In this document: piece by piece, positions 8,789 to 17,433 of the stretch
How positions within the stretch are numbered: position 1 is the stretch's first letter
Layout of the letters: the number at the start of each line of letters is the position of its first letter
DNA from: Flavobacteriales bacterium UBA5081
Lineage (GTDB): Bacteria > Bacteroidota > Bacteroidia > Flavobacteriales_E > Vicingaceae
Length of the DNA stretch: 64,000 bases
Direction: 5' to 3'
Assembly (NCBI GenBank): GCA_002415785.1
Contig: DIAJ01000045.1
Span: forward strand, 17,261-81,260
Made by a program: the position numbers and the translations under genes
The notes under the pieces: model-generated
Databases searched by the model: none
Seen by the model: the letters and a program-made list of their open reading frames with translations, nothing else
What the model was told of the DNA's origin: nothing

Positions 8789-8992
8789 ATTTTTTGAGGG
8801 TGCAAATATACTTTTTTTGCATAAATCTTAAAGTTGAAATTGAAAATTTAAAGAAAGATTTTAAGCTAAATTTGCCATCAATAAAAGGATCTCATTTTGT
8901 GAAACTTGTTAAGAAAGATACTTTCCTTTTTCAAAAAATGTTTTCCTTTGCCATAAATTAATTATCTTGCAAGCCAATAAATCTTTGGACTT

Positions 8993-9376
8993 ATGTCAGA
9001 AAAGACGAAATATGAAATCGAGTTTGTTGTTAAAGCATCTCCCAAAATGCTCTACAAATTTTTATCCACTCCATCCGGCTTAGCTGAATGGTTTGCTGAT
9101 AATGTAAACTCTAGGGGTAAAAAATTTACATTTATTTGGGATGGATCTGAAGAAGTTGCTGACTTAGTAAGCAAAAAAACAGACCAATACATACGATTCC
9201 GTTGGGAAGAAGAAGATGACGATGAAGCTTATTTTGAGTTTAGAATTATAACTGATGACTTAACCAATGACGTTTCATTATTGGTTACTGACTTTGCCGA
9301 GGAGGACGAAGTTGAAGAATCGAAACAATTATGGGAAAGTCAAGTTAGCAGTTTATTACACGCTATAGGTTCATAA
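8993..9376 (+). CDS. START-like domain protein
   Basis: This 127-residue acidic protein has the pattern 'VKASPKMLYKFLSTPSGLAE' followed by 'WFADNV', which opens a short START-like/AHSA1-type domain common in Bacteroidota. The C-terminus is a predicted helix ('KQLWESQVSSLLHAIGS'). It probably binds a hydrophobic ligand or partner; no enzymatic motif is visible. It precedes the LptF/G-family gene by 65 bp, a spacer that carries its own promoter-like box, so the two need not be co-regulated. Confidence 0.75.
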   Translation: MSEKTKYEIEFVVKASPKMLYKFLSTPSGLAEWFADNVNSRGKKFTFIWDGSEEVADLVSKKTDQYIRFRWEEEDDDEAYFEFRIITDDLTNDVSLLVTDFAEEDEVEESKQLWESQVSSLLHAIGS

Positions 9377-9414
9377 AAAACCTTTACTGCTCCACTGCAG
9401 CTTAATCAAATCAT

Positions 9415-9422
9415 TAACTTTG
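9415..9422 (+). promoter_or_regulatory. Putative -7 box (TAACTTTG) upstream of the LptF/G gene
   Basis: TAACTTTG is a perfect TAnnTTTG match 19 bp before the TTG start at 9442. It sits inside an exact 9-bp inverted repeat, CTTTACTGC (9382-9390) and GCAGTAAAG (9422-9430). That repeat could be an operator or an RNA hairpin. The close spacing supports the TTG start. Confidence 0.45.
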
Positions 9423-9441
9423 CAGTAAAGAAACTCCTCTG

Positions 9442-10890
9442 TTGAAGACATTTTCAAAATTCATACTCAAGTCTTTTGCGTCGCCATTTTTCGCGACTTT
9501 TTTTATTGCCCTCTTTGTGCTTTTAATGCAATTTGTATGGAAGTACATCGACGATATGGTAGGGAAAGGGCTTGAATGGACAGTTATTGTAGAGCTACTT
9601 ATTTACGTTTCTGCAAGTCTAGTTCCTATGGCTTTGCCTCTTTCCATTCTCTTGTCTTCCATAATGACAATGGGGAACTTAGGTGAAAACTACGAACTCG
9701 TTGCCTTCAAGTCTGCCGGTATATCTCTTAAACGAATCCTTCGACCTTTGGCGGTGGTGGCTTTCTTATTAAGTATTTTGGCATTTGTATTTTCAAATTA
9801 CCTCTTACCGATTGCCAACCTCAAAAGTAAATCACTCCTTTACGATGTAAAAGAACAAAAACCCACTATGGATATTCAACCGGGTATTTTTTCTAATTCT
9901 TTGGATGATTATTCAATTAGAGTTCGTGATAAAAAAGTTATTGACGATGTGGAGCACCTGTATGATGTCTTAATTTACGACCACACTTCAGGTGATGGGA
10001 ACAGAGTAGTTATTGTAGCTCAAGAAGGAATTATGACTGTGAGCGACAACAACAACCAAGTCATGAACTTAAAACTCATTGATGGATATAGCTACGATGA
10101 AAGTGAAGACAATCAAAAAAGGGATTTCCCTCACATGAGGAGCAAGTTTGGAGAACAACTAATCCGATTTGACCTTTCTCAATTTACGCTAAATCGTACA
10201 GATGAAGACTTATTTAAGAGCAATTACAAAATGCTCAATATGGAGCAATTAGACGACGCTATTGACACTTTAAGTAAATTACAATCAAGTCACTTTAAGT
10301 CTTTTAAATCGGGTTTTAAGAAAAGCTCAATATTTTACAACAACAAAAAAGAGAAAAAAGAATTAATATCTGTCAACCGAAGTGTTGACTTTGATTCACT
10401 ATACAACAACCTCCCTTTCAACAAACAAAAGCAAGTTTTAGTTACGGCCACCAACTTAAGCAGAAATGCCAAGTCTCGATTGAGCAGCATTGTGGAAGAT
10501 ATGTACAATAGAACAAAGTACATTAACTATCATAAAATTCAATGGCATCAAAAGCTAACACTTTCATTTGCTTGTCTGGTTTTATTTTTAATAGGGGCTC
10601 CACTTGGTGCAATTATTAGAAAAGGAGGCCTGGGAATGCCGATTGTTATTTCAGTAATCTTCTTCTTAATCTTCCACATTTTGAGCATTACCGGTGAAAA
10701 AATGTCGAAAGAAGGTGCTATGCCGGTAGTTCAAGGCATGTGGATGGCTTCTATGATTTTGTTGCCAGTTGGTTTATTTTTTACTTATAAAGCCACCACT
10801 GATTCTTCATTCTTCCGCTTAGATAGTTATTTTGATAGTCTAAAAAAATTGTTTCGCAAAAAAAGTGATCAAACGAAGGAGGAGGTCTAA
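9442..10890 (+). CDS. LptF/LptG family LPS-export permease
   Basis: This 482-residue protein has the LptF/G layout. Three membrane segments come first (about residues 13-33, 50-76 and 98-120). A long periplasmic beta-jellyroll-like region follows (about 125-360), and three more membrane segments close the protein (about 370-470, including 'LVLFLIGAPLGAIIRKGGLG'). The family moves LPS from the inner membrane through the Lpt bridge. The start is TTG; the next in-frame ATG would remove the first membrane segment. It is the first gene of a tight run with a glycosyltransferase (2-bp gap), DapD and a GT9 enzyme. Its partner subunit is not in the window. Confidence 0.88.
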   Translation: MKTFSKFILKSFASPFFATFFIALFVLLMQFVWKYIDDMVGKGLEWTVIVELLIYVSASLVPMALPLSILLSSIMTMGNLGENYELVAFKSAGISLKRILRPLAVVAFLLSILAFVFSNYLLPIANLKSKSLLYDVKEQKPTMDIQPGIFSNSLDDYSIRVRDKKVIDDVEHLYDVLIYDHTSGDGNRVVIVAQEGIMTVSDNNNQVMNLKLIDGYSYDESEDNQKRDFPHMRSKFGEQLIRFDLSQFTLNRTDEDLFKSNYKMLNMEQLDDAIDTLSKLQSSHFKSFKSGFKKSSIFYNNKKEKKELISVNRSVDFDSLYNNLPFNKQKQVLVTATNLSRNAKSRLSSIVEDMYNRTKYINYHKIQWHQKLTLSFACLVLFLIGAPLGAIIRKGGLGMPIVISVIFFLIFHILSITGEKMSKEGAMPVVQGMWMASMILLPVGLFFTYKATTDSSFFRLDSYFDSLKKLFRKKSDQTKEEV

Positions 10891-10892
10891 TC

Positions 10893-12068
10893 ATGAAGTT
10901 GGGAGTTTTACTTTCTCGCGTCCCCTACCCTTTAGAAAAAGGAGATAAACTAAGGGCCTTTCATCAAATTAAAGAGCTTTCTAAAAATCATGAAATTTAT
11001 CTTTGCGCAATAAACACAAATCAATTACATCCTAAAGCAATTGAAAAACTTACTCCTTACTGTAAAGAGATAAAAATTATAAAACTCAGTAAGTGGAGTA
11101 TTCTTTTAAACCTCATTTATAGCTTACTTTTTAGCGGACTTCCACTGCAAATAGCCTATTTCTATAACAGAAGAGCAAAGAGTAAAGTTTGGAAATTCTT
11201 CAACCAAAATAAGATTGAACATCTTTACTGTCAATTAATTCGAATAAGCGAGTACGTAAAGTCCTATCCTGCTCCCAAAACCTTAGACTATATGGATGCG
11301 CTTTCGCGAGGAATGGAGCGAAGAATTGAAAAAGCCCCATTTTACTTAAAGCCATTTGTGAAAATTGAAGGTAAAAGATTAAAAAAGTATGAACACTTTA
11401 TTTTTTCTGAATTCGATAATAAAACAATTATTTCAGAACAAGATAGAGAATTGATTATTCATGCGGATAATAACAAGATCGAAATTATTCCTAACGGTGT
11501 AGACTTAGACTTTTTTAAAAAGCCAAAAAGCGATAAAAGCATCGACATTTTATTTACTGGAAATATGTCTTATCCACCGAATGTTCTTACAGCTGAGTTT
11601 ATTTGCAAAGAGATACTTCCATTAATTCATACTAAAAACAAAGAGATTAAAGTAGTAATTGCCGGTGCGAATCCATCTGCTAGGGTTCAAAGACTAGCAA
11701 GTGATTCCGTAGAAATTACCGGTTGGGTTGACGACATAAGAAGTTATTATTCGAAAGCAAAAGTATTTTTAGCTCCCATGCAGATAGGTACCGGTTTGCA
11801 GAATAAGCTACTGGAAGCAATGGCAATGAAAGTACCCTGCATTACTTCAGAATTGGCGAATAATGCCTTGGGTGCTACAAATGCCGAAAACATTCTAATC
11901 GGTAAAAATGCAGAAGAATTTGCTCAACTTTGCCTGCAGCTATTAAGTAATCGAGAAAATGCAAATGAAATAGCTGACCGAGGTTATGCTTTTGTTAGCC
12001 AAAACTATAATTGGGAAAGCTGTACTAAAAAACTCGAGAAATTATTTTTTAAGTCAAAAGAAAATTAA
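10893..12068 (+). CDS. Glycosyltransferase family 4 (GT-B fold)
   Basis: This 391-residue glycosyltransferase has the N-terminal acceptor domain signature 'RVPYPLEKGDKLRAFHQIKE', followed by the GT4 donor domain. Landmarks in the second half are 'IIPNGVDLDFFKK', 'DILFTGNMSYPPNV', 'ITGWVDDIRSYYSKAKVFLA' and 'GTGLQNKLLEAMAMKVPCIT'. The last contains the Glu that normally contacts the nucleotide-sugar. The layout resembles sugar transferases of surface polysaccharide loci, but donor and acceptor are not known. It starts 2 bp after the LptF/G gene and abuts dapD directly. Confidence 0.85.
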   Translation: MKLGVLLSRVPYPLEKGDKLRAFHQIKELSKNHEIYLCAINTNQLHPKAIEKLTPYCKEIKIIKLSKWSILLNLIYSLLFSGLPLQIAYFYNRRAKSKVWKFFNQNKIEHLYCQLIRISEYVKSYPAPKTLDYMDALSRGMERRIEKAPFYLKPFVKIEGKRLKKYEHFIFSEFDNKTIISEQDRELIIHADNNKIEIIPNGVDLDFFKKPKSDKSIDILFTGNMSYPPNVLTAEFICKEILPLIHTKNKEIKVVIAGANPSARVQRLASDSVEITGWVDDIRSYYSKAKVFLAPMQIGTGLQNKLLEAMAMKVPCITSELANNALGATNAENILIGKNAEEFAQLCLQLLSNRENANEIADRGYAFVSQNYNWESCTKKLEKLFFKSKEN

Positions 12069-12884
12069 ATGAAGGAATTAAAGACAATTATTGAGGCCGC
12101 TTGGGAAAATAGAGAGCTCTTGAATGAAAGTAAAACCATTCAAGCAATCGAAGAAGTGATTTTAGCCATTGATGAAGGAAAGTTGAGATGTGCTGAACCA
12201 ACAGAAAGTGGCTGGCAAGTGAATGAATGGGTAAAGAAAGCTGTCGTTCTGTATTTCCCCATACGCAAGATGGAAACCATTGAAATAGGTCCTTTTGAGT
12301 TTCACGATAAAATGGCGCTAAAAGCAAATTACGCTAAAAAAGGTGTAAGAGTTGTTCCTCATGCTATTGCTCGTTATGGTGCCTATATCTCAAAGGGTGT
12401 AGTAATGATGCCTTCTTATGTAAACATCGGTGCTTATGTCGACGAAGGAACAATGGTAGATACTTGGGCAACAGTTGGCAGTTGTGCTCAAATCGGCAAG
12501 AATGTTCACCTTAGCGGTGGCGTGGGTATTGGTGGTGTTTTAGAACCTTTACAAGCGGCACCTGTAATTATAGAAGATGGCTGCTTCATTGGCTCCAGAT
12601 GTATTGTTGTGGAAGGCGTTCATGTAGAAAAGGAAGCCGTTTTAGGTGCAAATGTAGTGCTTACAAAATCCACCAAAGTAATTGACGTTAGTGGGGATGA
12701 ACCTAAAGAGTATCGAGGAAGAGTTCCGGCAAGGTCAGTGGTAATTCCCGGTTCTTACACGAAAAAATTCCCGGCTGGAGAGTATCAAGTACCTTGCGCA
12801 TTAATTATAGGTCAACGCAAAGCAAGCACGGACTTAAAAACCTCTCTAAATAATGTATTAAGAGACTTTGAAGTAGCAGTTTAA
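12069..12884 (+). CDS. dapD: 2,3,4,5-tetrahydropyridine-2,6-dicarboxylate N-succinyltransferase
   Basis: This 271-residue protein is DapD of the succinylase branch of lysine and meso-diaminopimelate synthesis. It has the helical N-terminal domain (about residues 1-95) followed by a left-handed beta-helix of hexapeptide repeats (for example 'GAYVDEGTMVDTWATVGSCA', 'GGVGIGGVLEPLQ', 'IEDGCFIGSRCIVVEGVHV'). Length is normal. The first codon follows the glycosyltransferase stop without a gap, and its stop overlaps the next ATG by one base (TAATG). It is thus translationally linked to two glycosyltransferases, which suggests cell-envelope co-regulation. Confidence 0.95.
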   Translation: MKELKTIIEAAWENRELLNESKTIQAIEEVILAIDEGKLRCAEPTESGWQVNEWVKKAVVLYFPIRKMETIEIGPFEFHDKMALKANYAKKGVRVVPHAIARYGAYISKGVVMMPSYVNIGAYVDEGTMVDTWATVGSCAQIGKNVHLSGGVGIGGVLEPLQAAPVIIEDGCFIGSRCIVVEGVHVEKEAVLGANVVLTKSTKVIDVSGDEPKEYRGRVPARSVVIPGSYTKKFPAGEYQVPCALIIGQRKASTDLKTSLNNVLRDFEVAV

Positions 12885-13894
12885 TGCAAAAAATCCTCAT
12901 CATACAAACAGCATTTATAGGTGATGTAATTTTAGCAACACCCATCATAGAGAAATTGCATCAGCATTATCCTGAAGCAAAAATTGATTTTTTGGTGAGA
13001 AGAGGAAATGGTGGACTATTAAAAGGTCATCCTTACTTAAATGATGTATTTATTTGGAAGAAGAAACACAATAAATACAGTAGCCTATTAAAAGTCATAG
13101 CTTTAGTTAGAAGCAAGAAATATGATACTGTTGTTAATGTACAACGTTTTTTTGCTTCCGGTTTAATTACGGCTCTTTCCGGTGCAAAGCTTAAGATTGG
13201 CTTTCGAAAAAATCCACTTTCCTTTCTTTTCGATAAAAAGGTTGGTCATCGATTAAAAGGACAACATGAAACAAGTAGAAATCTTTCTTTAATCAAGGAA
13301 ATTACAGATAAAAAATACATTCGACCGAAACTTTATCCACGCAAAATTGATTACGCTTCTGTTTCAAAATATCAAGCACTACCCTATTTGTGTATAGCAC
13401 CTACTTCTGTATGGAAAACCAAAGAATTTCCCGCACTAAAATGGGCAGAGTTGATTTTAGCGCAAGACGATGATTGGCCGATTTATTTGCTAGGTGGTCC
13501 TGATGATTTTGATGCCTGCGAAGAGTTAATAGAAATGTGTAAGCGCCCTAAGTTGATTAATCTTGCCGGTAAATTAGAATTCTTAGCTTCTGCAGCCTTA
13601 ATGGAAAAAGCAGCTATGAATTACGTTAACGATTCTGCGCCTATGCACATGGCTTCTGCAATGAATGCACCAACCAATGCGGTTTTTTGCTCAACTATTC
13701 CATCTTTTGGTTTTGGACCATTGTCTACCAAATCGAAAATTGTTGAAACAGAAGAAAAACTAAGCTGTAGGCCATGCGGAATTCACGGAAGAAAAAGCTG
13801 CCCGCTAGGTCATTTTAACTGTGCACATCAAATTAAGAAAGAGCAGTTTGATATTTTACGTTATCGAGATTTTTATACTGAAACTGCTGAATAA
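12884..13894 (+). CDS. Glycosyltransferase family 9 (heptosyltransferase-like)
   Basis: This 336-residue GT9 protein starts with 'KILIIQTAFIGDVILATPII', the standard N-terminal strand and loop of ADP-heptose:LPS heptosyltransferases. It later shows 'CIAPTSVWKTKEFPALKWAE' and 'AAMNYVNDSAPMHMASAMNA', which correspond to the donor-binding region with the conserved Asp-Ser-Ala-Pro-Met-His. A Cys-rich tail ('CRPCGIHGRKSCPLGHFNC') also occurs in GT9 proteins. With the heptose kinase at 3615-4613 this fits LPS core assembly. The 3' end overlaps the convergent hydrolase gene by 62 bp. Confidence 0.87.
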   Translation: MQKILIIQTAFIGDVILATPIIEKLHQHYPEAKIDFLVRRGNGGLLKGHPYLNDVFIWKKKHNKYSSLLKVIALVRSKKYDTVVNVQRFFASGLITALSGAKLKIGFRKNPLSFLFDKKVGHRLKGQHETSRNLSLIKEITDKKYIRPKLYPRKIDYASVSKYQALPYLCIAPTSVWKTKEFPALKWAELILAQDDDWPIYLLGGPDDFDACEELIEMCKRPKLINLAGKLEFLASAALMEKAAMNYVNDSAPMHMASAMNAPTNAVFCSTIPSFGFGPLSTKSKIVETEEKLSCRPCGIHGRKSCPLGHFNCAHQIKKEQFDILRYRDFYTETAE

Positions 13895-14654
13895 ATCGGC
13901 TGCTTAGTTCATTAAACAATTGAGGGCAGTCGATATTTACAACATGTCCGCAATTGGGCAAAACCTCTAAAGCCGTATTTTTTTGTTCACTTACTAATTT
14001 TTTCACTGAGGGTAAAAACATATAGTCTTCCTCTCCCATAATGTAAAGTGACGGTACTTCACTCCCATTAATTCTAAAAAAACGAAGCAAGGGGTTAATT
14101 TCAGAAACCAATGCAAACCACTTTTTAAACTCTCCTTGATCTAACTTTTTAGCTTCTCTTACAAATAGGTTTCTAGATTCTTTATGTTTTCTTCTCGGTA
14201 GAATTACCCATGCAAAAAGTTTATATAAAATCATGTACGGCAACATGGATTTAAACCAATTCCCTAAGCGCATTAAAAGTTGACCTCTTAGGTTAAGTTT
14301 CATAACTGCTCCACCTAAAATCATACTCTTAACTCTTTCGGGATTATTTTCGGCTAAATCGCGAATAATTATTGTTCCAAGTGATATTCCAACAAAATGA
14401 GCACTTTCGATATTCAGTTGATTTAAAACCTCCAACACATCCTCACGAATAATTTTGAAATTGTAGGATCTTAACTTTTTAAATAAAGGAAATTTTGATT
14501 TACCATGACCACGTAAATCAACTAGCAAGACATTATACTTACTCTTAAAGTACTTTAGTTGTTTAAACCAAATACTACTACTGCCTCCGGCTCCATGAAT
14601 AAATGCCACCCACTCTTTGCTTTCTTTATGTGGGTAAGTGTGGTAGTGAATCAT
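13833..14654 (-). CDS. Alpha/beta hydrolase
   Basis: This 273-residue alpha/beta-hydrolase has the oxyanion 'FIHGAGGSSS' (about residues 18-27), 'DLRGHGKSKFP', nucleophile elbow 'GISLG' (Ser near residue 94), an acid segment 'MGEEDYMFLP' and catalytic His in 'NCGHVVNIDCP' near residue 235. Thus all three catalytic positions are present. The substrate is unknown. The last about 20 residues are encoded in DNA that also codes, on the other strand, for the end of the GT9 protein. It lies downstream of nqrF but is separated from it by a terminator-like hairpin. Confidence 0.85.
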   Translation of the reverse strand: MIHYHTYPHKESKEWVAFIHGAGGSSSIWFKQLKYFKSKYNVLLVDLRGHGKSKFPLFKKLRSYNFKIIREDVLEVLNQLNIESAHFVGISLGTIIIRDLAENNPERVKSMILGGAVMKLNLRGQLLMRLGNWFKSMLPYMILYKLFAWVILPRRKHKESRNLFVREAKKLDQGEFKKWFALVSEINPLLRFFRINGSEVPSLYIMGEEDYMFLPSVKKLVSEQKNTALEVLPNCGHVVNIDCPQLFNELSSRFIQQFQYKNLDNVKYQTALS

Positions 14655-14701
14655 TAATATTAAAAACAGGTAAAGTTGTGAAAAGTTTCTGAATACAACT
14701 A

Positions 14702-14731
14702 AAAAAGGCCACTCATTCGAGCAGCCTTTTT
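14702..14731 (-). terminator. Terminator-like hairpin after nqrF
   Basis: AAAAAGGC..CTC and GAG..GCCTTTTT form an 11-bp stem with a 2x2 internal loop and a 4-nt hairpin loop. On the minus strand it ends in a T run and would stop transcription leaving nqrF. It could also work in the other direction. Confidence 0.6.
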
Positions 14732-14752
14732 ATTACATTAATATTTTATTTA

Positions 14753-16063
14753 TTACTCTCCAAAATCATCGAAGCTAATGTGTTCTTCAGGAATTCCCCA
14801 ATCATCACACATTTTAATTACTGCGGCATTCATCATTGGAGGTCCACAGAAGTAAAACTCGATTTCTTCCGGTTCTTCGTGTTTACTCAAGTAATTATCA
14901 ATAAAAGCCTGGTGAACAAAACCTAAGAAACCGTCACCTTCATCATCGATCGACTTTTTCTCTTTCCAATTATCTTCTTCTAAAGGCTCAGATAAAACAA
15001 TGTGAAATTTAAAGTTTGGAAACTCTTTCTCTAACTTTCTGAAGTGCTCAACATAGAACAATTCTCTCTTAGATCGTCCACCGTACCAATAAGACACTTT
15101 TCTATCGGTTTTAAGAGTTTGGAATAAGTGGAAAATATGAGCTCTTAATGGAGCCATACCGGCACCACCACCAATGTAAACCATTTCTTTATCGGTATCT
15201 TTAATAAAGAACTCACCATAAGGTCCTGAAATGGTTACTTTATCTCCGGGTTTTCTTGTAAATACATAAGAAGAACAAATTCCCGGGTTAACATTCATCC
15301 AAGTATTCTTTTCACGATCCCAAGGAGGCGTAGCGATACGAATATTTAACATGATGATGTTTCCTTCTGCCGGGTGGTTAGCCATAGAGTATGCTCTAAA
15401 AACCGGCTCGGGGTTTTTCATTGTTAATGGCCACAAGTTAAACTTGTCCCAGTCTTCTTTAAACTTATCCGGTCCTGCAGGATCATCCGGATGTGGAGCA
15501 ATGTCAATATCTTTAAAATCACAAGTAATGGCAGGTACATCCACTTGAATATAACCTCCTGCTTCAAAATCAAGCGTTTCTCCTTCAGGTAGACGAACGA
15601 CAAATTCTTTAATGAAAGTAGCCACATTGTAATTTGAAACCACTTCGCACTCCCATTTTTTAATTCCAAAAATTTCATCCGGAATTTGAATGTCCATGTC
15701 TTGTTTAACTTTCACCTGACAACCTAAACGCCAATCCTCTTGAATTTCTTTTCGAGAAAAGTATGGCTTTTCGGTTGGAAGAATTTCTCCTCCACCACTT
15801 TTTACCTGACATTTACACATGGCGCAAGTTCCACCGCCACCACATGCAGAAGGCAAAAATATTTTTTGATCACTTAATGTACTCAAAAGCGTGTTACCTG
15901 CACTTACTTCAATTTCTTTTTCACCATTAATGGTTAGCTTAACCGGCCCTGAGGTGGTCAACTTTGCCTTTGCCCATAGCAACAACATTACTAACAATAG
16001 TACTACGATAAGCACCACTACTACTGCTGCTCCGATTGTTGCTGAATTCAATGCTAAAATCAT
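14753..16063 (-). CDS. nqrF: Na+-translocating NADH:quinone reductase subunit F
   Basis: NqrF is the NADH-oxidising entry subunit of the sodium-pumping Na+-NQR complex in the inner membrane. The 436-residue protein has one N-terminal membrane helix (about residues 9-31), a [2Fe-2S] ferredoxin domain with Cys74, Cys80, Cys83 and Cys115, then an FNR-like domain with the FAD motif 'RAYSMANHP' and the NADH-binding 'YIGGGAGMAPLRAHIF'. It ends in the usual '...HISFDDFGE'-type tail. It is the last gene of nqrABCDEF, 34 bp after nqrE. All cofactor residues that I can check are present. Confidence 0.97.
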   Translation of the reverse strand: MILALNSATIGAAVVVVLIVVLLLVMLLLWAKAKLTTSGPVKLTINGEKEIEVSAGNTLLSTLSDQKIFLPSACGGGGTCAMCKCQVKSGGGEILPTEKPYFSRKEIQEDWRLGCQVKVKQDMDIQIPDEIFGIKKWECEVVSNYNVATFIKEFVVRLPEGETLDFEAGGYIQVDVPAITCDFKDIDIAPHPDDPAGPDKFKEDWDKFNLWPLTMKNPEPVFRAYSMANHPAEGNIIMLNIRIATPPWDREKNTWMNVNPGICSSYVFTRKPGDKVTISGPYGEFFIKDTDKEMVYIGGGAGMAPLRAHIFHLFQTLKTDRKVSYWYGGRSKRELFYVEHFRKLEKEFPNFKFHIVLSEPLEEDNWKEKKSIDDEGDGFLGFVHQAFIDNYLSKHEEPEEIEFYFCGPPMMNAAVIKMCDDWGIPEEHISFDDFGE

Positions 16064-16097
16064 ATCTTATCTTATTCTAGTTAGTTTTTCCGATTAA

Positions 16098-16712
16098 TTA
16101 AAGTTCAATTCCCATAAAACTCATGAAAGCTATTCCCATCAATCCGGTGATGATGAAAGTGATTCCAAGTCCTCTTAATGGTGCAGGAACGTTTGAGTAT
16201 CTAATTTTTTCACGGATAGCTGCAATAGCAACAATTGCCAAGAACCAACCTACTCCGGAACCTAAACCAAACACCGTAGCCTCTCCAATGTTTGCGTATT
16301 GTCTTTCTTGCATAAATAAACTACCGCCCAAAATTGAACAGTTTACCGCAATCAAAGGCAAGAAAATACCCAAAGCACCGTAAAGTGCAGGGGCAAATTT
16401 TTCAACCGCCATTTCTACTAATTGAACCATAGAGGCAATCACAGCAATAAACATAATAAAACTCAAGAAGCTTAAATCTACAGTAGCAAATTCTTCGTCT
16501 AACCAAGCTAAAGCTCCTTCTTTTAATACATAATTTTCCAATAAATAGTTAATAGGCACAGTAATTCCCAATACGAAAATAACGGCGGCACCCAAACCTA
16601 CACCTGTTTTCACAGTCTTAGAAACGGCTAAGTATGAACACATTCCCAAGAAGTAGGCGAAAATCATGTTATCGACAAAAATCGACTTAACGAAAATATT
16701 AATATAATCCAT
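16098..16712 (-). CDS. nqrE: Na+-translocating NADH:quinone reductase subunit E
   Basis: NqrE is one of the two homologous membrane subunits (NqrD/NqrE, related to RnfA/E) that hold an intramembrane iron centre and take part in sodium translocation. This 204-residue protein has six hydrophobic segments. It shows the family's N-terminal 'DNMIFAYFLGMCSYLAVSK' with a Cys in the membrane, and in the second half 'AVNCSILGGSLFMQERQYAN', which holds the second conserved Cys. It lies 22 bp downstream of nqrD and 34 bp upstream of nqrF. Confidence 0.97.
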   Translation of the reverse strand: MDYINIFVKSIFVDNMIFAYFLGMCSYLAVSKTVKTGVGLGAAVIFVLGITVPINYLLENYVLKEGALAWLDEEFATVDLSFLSFIMFIAVIASMVQLVEMAVEKFAPALYGALGIFLPLIAVNCSILGGSLFMQERQYANIGEATVFGLGSGVGWFLAIVAIAAIREKIRYSNVPAPLRGLGITFIITGLMGIAFMSFMGIEL

Positions 16713-16734
16713 GGCTTATCTCTTTACTAATTCT

Positions 16735-17415
16735 TTAGTTTTCTTCAATCAATTTAGTGTTTTTCGAACGTTGAACCCAGATAATGATTCCAACGGTAAT
16801 CAGTGCCATAGGAGGCAAAATCATTAAACCGTTATTCATATATCCGAATTCGTAGAAAGCATCGGGTATTAATTGCACACCCCATAATTTTCCGGAACCG
16901 AAAAACTCTCTGGCAACTGCTACAGCAATTAAAATCCAGCCATAACCGGCAGCATTTCCGACTGCATCAAGAAAAGAAGGCCAAGCCTTATTTCCAAGAG
17001 CAAAAGCTTCTAAACGTCCCATGATAATACAATTCGTAATAATCAAACCAACGAAAACTGAAAGTTGTTTACTTACGTCGTATAAAAAGGCTTTTAGAAC
17101 TTGGTCAACTAAAATAACCAATGCAGCTACAATCACTAATTGAACAATAATACGAACACGACCGGGAATTAAGTTTCTCATCCAAGAAACGATTAAGTTC
17201 GCACCAATCATTACAAATAAAACGGAAAGCGACATTACAAAGGCTTGTTTTACCTGAACAGTAATCGCCAAAGCTGAACAAATCCCCAACACTTGAATGG
17301 TAATTGGGTTGTCATCGTTCAATGGATCCGATAATAAGCGCTTATTCTTTGCTGAGAATAAAGGCTCTTTTGGTTCTTTTGCAACATCTTTGGTTGCTTC
17401 TGCTGTTTCACTCAT
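16735..17415 (-). CDS. nqrD: Na+-translocating NADH:quinone reductase subunit D
   Basis: This 226-residue membrane subunit is the partner of NqrE. After an N-terminal cytosolic extension (about residues 1-35) it has 'DDNPITIQVLGICSALAITV' and 'VFVGLIITNCIIMGRLEAFA', which carry the two conserved Cys residues that ligate the intramembrane iron centre with NqrE. Six membrane segments are visible. The N-terminal extension is rich in Lys, Glu and Pro, and longer than in Vibrio NqrD. It is 18 bp downstream of nqrC. Confidence 0.97.
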   Translation of the reverse strand: MSETAEATKDVAKEPKEPLFSAKNKRLLSDPLNDDNPITIQVLGICSALAITVQVKQAFVMSLSVLFVMIGANLIVSWMRNLIPGRVRIIVQLVIVAALVILVDQVLKAFLYDVSKQLSVFVGLIITNCIIMGRLEAFALGNKAWPSFLDAVGNAAGYGWILIAVAVAREFFGSGKLWGVQLIPDAFYEFGYMNNGLMILPPMALITVGIIIWVQRSKNTKLIEEN

Positions 17416-17433
17416 GTCTTAATTAATTTAATA

